Positions 59,405 to 64,000 of a stretch of 64,000 nucleotides of DNA are shown in pieces. The position numbers and the translations under genes were made by a program. The stretch's first letter is position 1, and each line of letters starts with the position of its first letter. The stretch is from Stenotrophomonas sp. SAU14A_NAIMI4_8 (lineage in GTDB: Bacteria; Pseudomonadota; Gammaproteobacteria; Xanthomonadales; Xanthomonadaceae), in contig NZ_CP025999.1 in the NCBI RefSeq assembly GCF_003086695.1, forward strand, positions 3,079,680 to 3,143,679. The letters are read 5' to 3'. The notes under the pieces are model-generated. The model was not told where the DNA came from. It was given only the letters and a program-made list of their open reading frames with translations, and ran no database searches.

Positions 59405-60283
59405 TCAACGGTCCAGACGGACCTGCACGCTGCCCGAGTGCGACTGCACGCGGATATCTCCATCACCACTGCCCAAGCGGGTATCCAGATGGCTGCCCGG
59501 GCCGTAGCGTGGGCGTTCCACGCTGCCCGCATCGCTGTTGATCGCGCCGCTGAAGCTGTTCACTGACAGCTGCGCCGACACCGTACGCGGCAGCCGCAGG
59601 CTGACCGACGCACTTACCGATTCCACGCTGATACGGCCGCCCGGCGCCAGGGCAGACGCCGACAGATCGATGCCGCCGGACACCGTTTCCACGGCCAAAC
59701 GCTGGATGCGGCCGGCATCCACCCCGACCCTGCCCGACACGGTCTGCGCACCGATGTCGCCGGCCACGCCGCCACCGGCCTGGATCTGCCCGCTGACCGT
59801 GTTCACGTCCAGGCGCGGCGTCTGCAGCCGTGCAGTCACATTACCGCTGACCGAATTGAGCTTGCTGTCGGCGCTGCGCCCGGCCGCACTCAGGTTGCCG
59901 CTCACCGTGTCGGCCTGCAGCCTGCGCACATCGATGCCACTGATGTCCTGGTCGGCACTGACCGTGCTGAGCAGCAGCTCGGACGAGCGCGGAACGTTCA
60001 ACACCAGGGTGGCACCACCATTGTTGCTGCGCCGTGGGTATTCCACTTCCCAGCGCACGCGGTTGGCGCTTTTTTCCTGGCGCAGCTGCAGGCCGTCGCT
60101 GAGGCTGCCGGTCAGCTGCACATCGTTGCGGTCCCAGCCGCGCACCGTGACCTTGCCGGCCACGTTGCTCAGTTCAATACGGCCACCACTGGCCAGGGCG
60201 TGGCGTTCGTCCACGCGGGTGTCGGCCAGCGCCAACGTTGGCAACAGCAGCAGGGCAGCAGACAGGGGAAGCAAGGCTCGCAT
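59405..60283 (-). CDS. DUF4097-family secreted beta-helix-like protein
   Basis: 292 residues from ATG 60283, with GAGGAG nine bases upstream. A signal peptide (LLPLSAALLLLPTLALA) precedes a DUF4097 domain: GGRIELSNVAGKVTVRGWDR, then repeats of T-V-S-G-x-[IL] (ADTVSGNLSAAG, LNSVSGNVTARL, VNTVSGQIQAGG, AQTVSGRVGVDAG, VETVSGGIDLSA) forming a parallel beta structure. The family often sits with sigma/anti-sigma genes as a cell-envelope output. It is the third gene of the operon led by the ECF sigma factor. Confidence 0.88.
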   Translation of the reverse strand: MRALLPLSAALLLLPTLALADTRVDERHALASGGRIELSNVAGKVTVRGWDRNDVQLTGSLSDGLQLRQEKSANRVRWEVEYPRRSNNGGATLVLNVPRSSELLLSTVSADQDISGIDVRRLQADTVSGNLSAAGRSADSKLNSVSGNVTARLQTPRLDVNTVSGQIQAGGGVAGDIGAQTVSGRVGVDAGRIQRLAVETVSGGIDLSASALAPGGRISVESVSASVSLRLPRTVSAQLSVNSFSGAINSDAGSVERPRYGPGSHLDTRLGSGDGDIRVQSHSGSVQVRLDR

Positions 60284-60294
60284 CGGGAATCTCC

Positions 60295-60819
60295 TCAGGT
60301 TGTCAGTCCGGCCGCGGCCTGTGCCGCCTGCCGGGTCAGTTCCAGCCGCAGCGCGTAGGTGCGCCGCAGTTGTGCCAATAGATGAGCAGCGCGCGGGTCC
60401 TGCGCCATGGCGGCGCGGATCTGCACCACGCTGCGGTCCAGTTCCTGCAGCGCCGGCTGCCATTCCGGCGCACGCGCTGCCGGCAACGACGCCACCGCCT
60501 GCTGGTACTGCGCGGCCATGGCATTGGCCTGCAGCTGCAGCCCGCCGGGTGCCGGCGCCTGCACGGCGTCATGCCGCCACGGGGCCACCGCGAACAGCGC
60601 CAGGCCTGCGGCCAGCGCCGCGCCCAGCGGCAGCCAGGCGCGACGCAGCGGACGGCGTCGCAGCGCCACTATGACGGTCGGCGCGGTGGTCGCCTGCACA
60701 GCCTCGCGTGGCGGCAACCGTGCCGACAGCCGCGCCCAGCCATCGGCAGGCGGAATGCGCTGCTGCGGCAGGTCGCGCAGCCGCGCCAGCAGGTCGTGAT
60801 CGGGGTCGGGTGTGGTCAT
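60295..60819 (-). CDS. Probable anti-sigma factor
   Basis: 174 residues. A cytoplasmic N-terminus (HDLLARLRDLPQQRIPPADG) precedes one membrane helix (LPLGAALAAGLALFAVAPW, about 62-80) and a helical periplasmic part (LQELDRSVVQIRAAMAQDP). The zinc HxxxCxxC motif of ZAS anti-sigma factors is absent. Its start overlaps the sigma gene's stop by 4 bases, the usual arrangement for a cognate regulator. The assignment rests mainly on topology and context. Confidence 0.75.
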   Translation of the reverse strand: MTTPDPDHDLLARLRDLPQQRIPPADGWARLSARLPPREAVQATTAPTVIVALRRRPLRRAWLPLGAALAAGLALFAVAPWRHDAVQAPAPGGLQLQANAMAAQYQQAVASLPAARAPEWQPALQELDRSVVQIRAAMAQDPRAAHLLAQLRRTYALRLELTRQAAQAAAGLTT

Positions 60820-61394
60820 GTCATGTCTCCCAGCCGCGCACGCAGCAGGCCGCGCGCGCGATGCAACTGTGCCTTGGAACTGCCGACGGCCATCTGCAGT
60901 TGTTCGGCGATTTCGTGGTGTTTCCAGCCTTCGATATCGTGCAGCACCAGCACCGCACGGGCCCGCGGTGGCAGTGTTGCCAATGCCCGTTCCAGATCAC
61001 GCTCGGTGCCGGCGCAGCGGTCATGCACGGCCAGCTCCTGCAGGCCGCCTTCCATGTCGTCCAGGCTGTGGTGGTCCTGCCCGCCAGCGCGCACGCGCAG
61101 TTCCATCAGCGCGGCATTCACCCCCAGCCGGTGCAGCCAGGTGGCCAGGCTGCTTTCAAAGCGGAAACCCGGCAATGCCTTCCAGGCCTGCAGGAAGGCT
61201 TCCTGCAACGCGTCTTCGGCCCGCGCCTGCTGCCCGCCGCACAGCCGCCACAGCACGGCGAACAGGCGCGGCGCGTGGCTGCGGTACAAGCACTCATAGG
61301 CCACGGTGTCGCCGGCCGCAGCCGCCCGGATCAACGCGGGCTCATCGGGCGCATCAGCGGCGGCAGGTGGCGGTGGCATGGTGGTGTCGAGCAT
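60816..61394 (-). CDS. ECF-type RNA polymerase sigma factor
   Basis: 192 residues from ATG 61394; ATG 61379 is another option. Region 2 is ALIRAAAAGDTVAYECLYRS through LWRLCGGQQARAEDALQEAF and LQAWKALPGFRFESSLATWL. Region 4 is RALATLPPRARAVLVLHDIE with GWKHHEIAEQLQMAVGSSKA and QLHRARGLLRARL. No region 3 is present, as in ECF sigmas. It heads an operon with a putative anti-sigma factor and a DUF4097 protein and probably controls an envelope-stress regulon, including its own operon. Confidence 0.93.
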   Translation of the reverse strand: MLDTTMPPPPAAADAPDEPALIRAAAAGDTVAYECLYRSHAPRLFAVLWRLCGGQQARAEDALQEAFLQAWKALPGFRFESSLATWLHRLGVNAALMELRVRAGGQDHHSLDDMEGGLQELAVHDRCAGTERDLERALATLPPRARAVLVLHDIEGWKHHEIAEQLQMAVGSSKAQLHRARGLLRARLGDMT

Positions 61395-61521
61395 AGCGCT
61401 TGGATGCAGCGCCCCAGCAAAAGGTTTAGACGGCCCGCGGCCGCTTCGGCATGCAACCTTTTCGGCCGCCGCTGCATCCATGCCTGCATCCCCCCCGCGT
61501 GGCCGCAGGCCCGGAGCCCCC

Positions 61522-61701
61522 ATGTCCGCCACCCACTGTGCTGCGCTGCTGGCCATCGCAATCTGCATGGCGCAGCAGGGCCTGGGCCTGTCGCTGCAGT
61601 GGCACGGCGAGGCCCACGGCGCATGCCTGCAGCGGCACCGCCAGGCACTGGTCTGCGTGCAGTGGCCGCCTGCAGTCGAAACGCCACCGCGCGCCGGGTA
61701 A
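61522..61701 (+). CDS. Possible small secreted protein
   Basis: 59 residues from ATG 61522, with GGAG five bases upstream. A hydrophobic start (CAALLAIAICMAQQGLG) could be a signal peptide, and three Cys are present. It lies between the divergent sigma factor gene and the MscS-like gene, 36 bases before the latter. No family is recognised. Confidence 0.35.
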   Translation: MSATHCAALLAIAICMAQQGLGLSLQWHGEAHGACLQRHRQALVCVQWPPAVETPPRAG

Positions 61702-61737
61702 CATCGGGCGTTGTTCTCCGCTACCCGCTGTCGCCCC

Positions 61738-62331
61738 ATGATGTTGTCACTGAAGGATCACCTGCCGGCCTGGACCCACCCGTGGCTGCACGACATCGGC
61801 GTCGGCCTGCAGATCCTGGCCACGCTGCTGGCCGCCTGGTTGCTGCGATTGCTGGCGCGGCGTCTGATCCGGCGCTTTTCCGAGCACTACACCCTGCCGC
61901 AGGAAATGGCGATGGGTGCGCGGCGGATTAGCAGCTTCGTGGTGTATTTCAGCGCCCTGCTGTACATCCTCAGCCTGCTGGGTGCATCGCCTTCGGTGCT
62001 GTGGACCGCGTTCACCGGCTTTGCGGCGGTGGGTGCCGTGGCCTTCTTCGCGGCCTGGAGCGTGCTGTCCAACATCTTCTGCACGTTGCTGATCTTCACC
62101 ACCCGCCCGTTCCGCCTGCACGATTACATCGAAGTGCTGGAGAACGGCGAGAAGCCCGGCCTGAAGGGTCGGGTGATCGACGTGAACCTGATCTACACCA
62201 CGCTGCAGGAAACCGGCGATGGCCACCAGGGCACGGTGCTGCAGCTGCCCAACAACCTGTTCTTCCAGCGCACGGTGCGCCGCTGGCGCGACCCGTCGCA
62301 GGCCCCCGGCGGCATCCAGGGCGACGGCTGA
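61738..62331 (+). CDS. Small MscS-family mechanosensitive channel
   Basis: 197 residues from the first of two adjacent ATGs. Three membrane helices (VGLQILATLLAAWLLRLLAR, SFVVYFSALLYILSLLGA, and the pore helix with TAFTGFAAVGAVAFFAAWSV) are followed by the MscS beta domain (LLIFTTRPFRLHDYIEVLEN, VIDVNLIYTTLQET, LQLPNNLFFQRTVRRW). The C-terminal vestibule is much shorter than in E. coli MscS (286 residues). It may gate in osmotic downshift. The pore-helix Gly/Ala pattern is intact. Confidence 0.87.
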   Translation: MMLSLKDHLPAWTHPWLHDIGVGLQILATLLAAWLLRLLARRLIRRFSEHYTLPQEMAMGARRISSFVVYFSALLYILSLLGASPSVLWTAFTGFAAVGAVAFFAAWSVLSNIFCTLLIFTTRPFRLHDYIEVLENGEKPGLKGRVIDVNLIYTTLQETGDGHQGTVLQLPNNLFFQRTVRRWRDPSQAPGGIQGDG

Positions 62332-62343
62332 GGGGGTTTTCTC

Positions 62344-62364
62344 TGCAGGGCTTGCAGCCCTGCA
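62344..62364. repeat. GC hairpin module, left end of the symmetrical structure
   Basis: TGCAGGGCT-TGC-AGCCCTGCA, 13 bases after the mscS-like stop codon. It probably terminates that transcript and is the left counterpart of the module at 63660-63678. Confidence 0.75.
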
Positions 62365-62374
62365 CCTGCTACGA

Positions 62375-62402
62375 GCAACGGCAACGGCAACGGCAACGGC
62401 AA
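62375..62402. repeat. Hexamer microsatellite (GCAACG)4
   Basis: Four perfect GCAACG units plus GCAA. It lies between the GC hairpin and palindromic element C, the same position as the TTGACG run on the right side. Confidence 0.85.
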
Positions 62403-62545
62403 AAGCTTGCATTCCGTGGGATGGCGGGGTGGGTCCGGTTGCGGGGGGCGCTGCAAGTACGTCCATGTAAGCTTGGCCGCGGCATCCATGCCGCGGACAC
62501 CCCCGCAACCGGACCCACCCCGCCTTCGACAGTTTCCCGCGATCT
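62403..62545. repeat. Long palindromic element, copy C (inverted)
   Basis: GGCGGGGTGGGTCCGGTTGC pairs with GCAACCGGACCCACCCCGCC, a perfect 20-bp stem. The interior has ACGTCCATGTAAGCTTGG and CGCGGCATCCATGCCGCG. Relative to copies A and D it is reversed: the CATTCCGTGG end is on the left and GACAGTTTCCCGCGATC on the right. Confidence 0.8.
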
Positions 62546-62567
62546 TTTGGATCGGCGTTCTGCTCTG

Positions 62568-63477
62568 GTGGGTGTCGACCTTGGTCGACACGCGTGAATT
62601 CATTCGGTATCTGACAGATGTGTCGACCAAGGTCGACACCCACCAACAGCCACGCATGCCGCGATGGCCAGTAGAGCCACGCCATGCGTGGATGCGTTTC
62701 GAATTCAATCCGAAATTCTCGATTCCCACAGGGATCAATCCACGCATGGCGTGGATCTACTGTGTCGACCAAGGTCGACACCTACCAACAGCCGCGCATG
62801 CCGCGATGGCCAGTAGATACACGCCATGCGTGGATGCGTTTCGAATTCCATTCGAAATTTTCGATTCCCACAGAGATCAATCCACGCATGGCGTGGATCT
62901 ACTGTGTCGACCAAGGTCGACACCTACCAACCGCCGCGCATGTGCCGCGATGGCTAGTAGAGCCACGCCATGCGTGGATGCATTTCGAACTCAATCCGAA
63001 ATTTTCGATTCCCACAGGGATCAATCCACGCATGGCGTGGATCTACTGTGTCGATCAAGGTCGACACCTACCAACAGCCGCGCATGCCGCGATGGCAAGT
63101 AGAGCCACGCCATGCGTGGATGCGTTTCGAATTCCATTCGAAATTTTCGATTCCCACAGAGATCAATCCACGCATGGCGTGGATCTACTGTGTCGACCAA
63201 GGTCGACACCTACCAACCGCCGCGCATGTGCCGCGATGGCTAGTAGAGCCACGCCATGCGTGGATGCATTTCGAATTCAATCCGAAATTTTCGATTCCCA
63301 CAGGGATCAATCCACGCATGGCGTGGATCTACTGTGTCGACCAAGGTCGACACCTACCAACCGCCGCGCATGTGCCGCGATGGCAAGTAGAGCCACGCCA
63401 TGCGTGGATGCGTTTCGAATTCAATCCGAAATTTTCGATTCCCACAGAGATCCATCCACGCATGGCGTGGATCCCCC
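62568..63477. repeat. Tandem array of 142/144-bp units with GTAG-type (SMAG-like) palindromes
   Basis: GTCGACC-type palindromes start at 62622, 62764, 62906, 63050, 63192 and 63336, giving spacings 142, 142, 144, 142 and 144. Each unit contains GTCGACCAAGGTCGAC and a pair of inverted blocks, GTAGAGCCACGCCATGCGTG and CACGCATGGCGTGGATCTAC, around a TTTCGAATTC/GAAATT core. The array opens with an inverted copy of the first palindrome (62568-62594). Open frames through it are low-complexity artefacts. Confidence 0.85.
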
Positions 63478-63621
63478 GCCGATCGCGGGAATCTGTCAGA
63501 GGTGGGGCGGTGTCGGATTGCGGGGTGTCAGCCGCATGGATGCGGCTGCCAAGCCTACACGGACGTACTTGCGGCGTCCCCGCAATCCGACACCGCCCCG
63601 CCATCCCACGGAATGCCGCTT
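63478..63621. repeat. Long palindromic element, copy D
   Basis: GGGGCGGTGTCGGATTGCGG and CCGCAATCCGACACCGCCCC are perfect 20-bp arms. The interior has AGCCGCATGGATGCGGCT and CTACACGGACGTACTTGCGG. It begins with CGCGGGAATCTGTCAGAGG and ends CCCACGGAATGCCG, so it has the same orientation as copy A. Confidence 0.8.
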
Positions 63622-63648
63622 TTGACGTTGACGTTGACGTTGACGTTG
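63622..63648. repeat. Hexamer microsatellite (TTGACG)4
   Basis: Four perfect TTGACG units plus TTG, between element D and the GC hairpin at 63660. Confidence 0.85.
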
Positions 63649-63659
63649 CATTGAGCAGG

Positions 63660-63678
63660 TGCAGGGCGCAGCCCTGCA
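63660..63678. repeat. GC hairpin module, right end of the symmetrical structure
   Basis: TGCAGGGC-GCA-GCCCTGCA followed by AAAAA. Read on the minus strand after the DksA-like gene it has a preceding T5; it may serve as that gene's terminator. Confidence 0.75.
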
Positions 63679-63688
63679 AAAACCCCTT

Positions 63689-63955
63689 TCACCGAAGCTG
63701 GCTGTCCTTGCTGCCGCGGCGGTTGTAACCGGCGTGTGCCTGTTCTTCATCGTCCAGCGCCTGCTGGCACGCCACGCACAGGCGAACACCGGGCACGGCC
63801 TGGCGCCGCGCCAGCGGAATCGGCGCGTCGCATTCTTCACAGTGTTCCAGACCCGGCCCCTGGCGCAGCTGGCGCCGCGCACGGGCAATGGCATCGTCAA
63901 CGGTGGCGTCGATCTGGTCCTGGACCGCGCCGTCGCCCGCCCAACCGGTGGCCAT
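63689..63955 (-). CDS. DksA/TraR-family C4 zinc-finger protein (YbiI-like)
   Basis: 88 residues from ATG 63955, with GGAGG seven bases upstream. DQIDATVDDAIARARRQLRQ forms the helical part; the zinc finger is CEECDAPIPLARRQAVPGVR with LCVACQQALDDEEQ (C4 type). The short length lacks the long coiled-coil of DksA that enters the RNA polymerase secondary channel, so it resembles YbiI/TraR-like proteins. It lies at the right edge and its promoter is largely outside the window. Confidence 0.9.
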   Translation of the reverse strand: MATGWAGDGAVQDQIDATVDDAIARARRQLRQGPGLEHCEECDAPIPLARRQAVPGVRLCVACQQALDDEEQAHAGYNRRGSKDSQLR

Positions 63956-64000
63956 CACTCACCTCCGCAACTGTCAGGTATTCCCCTGATATGGGGACCT

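Noticed and set aside
62568..63477. Possible CRISPR array
   Set aside because: Units are 142/144 bp and almost identical throughout, with no short repeat/unique spacer alternation and no cas genes.
62407..63728. Open frames of 231-313 codons through the tandem array
   Set aside because: They are translations of the 142/144-bp repeats; the peptides repeat every ~48 residues and have no independent coding support.

Overview
The window looks like a chromosome segment of a Stenotrophomonas species (Xanthomonadaceae). The basis is high-GC, strongly GC3-biased core genes (metG, mprF, an rnfB-type ferredoxin gene, DUF885, DUF502), together with intergenic GTAG-type palindromes built on AGAGCCACGCCATGCGTGG cores that match what is known as SMAG repeats of S. 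maltophilia. No rRNA, tRNA, CRISPR array or insertion-sequence transposase was seen.

The window divides at about 38.24 kb. The left part (1-38.2 kb) is accessory: looser codon use, long gene-free gaps and genes for surface structures. In order it holds a chaperone-usher fimbrial operon (usher partial at the left edge, chaperone, pilin) with a divergent FimZ/BvgA-like response regulator; a type I secretion operon (TolC, HlyD, ABC exporter) behind a 1031-residue nine-repeat Ig-like adhesin; a PhzF-family enzyme; a metzincin protease; a BvgS/EvgS-like hybrid kinase convergent with a second LuxR-type regulator; a four-gene operon resembling E. coli yaiS-yaiP-yaiX-yaiO, probably for a surface glycan; a class C beta-lactamase; a small cluster of an Xre regulator, an unknown protein, a HAD phosphatase and a dual-specificity phosphatase; damaged hypothetical genes; a second chaperone-usher operon with DUF1120 pilins; and a PIN-domain protein. 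The theme is adhesion, biofilm and environmental sensing.

At about 38.24 kb a DUF4442 gene starts abruptly without its 5' half, so this looks like the right-hand junction of an island or rearrangement.

The right part (38.2-64 kb) is densely packed core genome: DUF502 and queuosine-precursor transporter genes, a DUF885 peptidase-like protein, VOC and DUF2147 proteins, metG, a HAD phosphatase, an RnfB-like ferredoxin, RidA, the aminoacyl-phosphatidylglycerol pair mprF/virJ, an HD/oxidoreductase-like/membrane operon, a transglutaminase-like TPR protein, PhnA, a YegD-like Hsp70, an ECF sigma/anti-sigma/DUF4097 operon, an MscS-like channel and a DksA/TraR zinc-finger protein. Repeats are concentrated here: 39-bp REP-like hairpins (43.8-49.1 kb), four copies of a longer palindromic element carrying hexanucleotide microsatellites, and a symmetrical 1.3-kb structure with six tandem 142/144-bp units (62.3-63.7 kb). 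A large potential RNA structure precedes a small gene at 48.6 kb.
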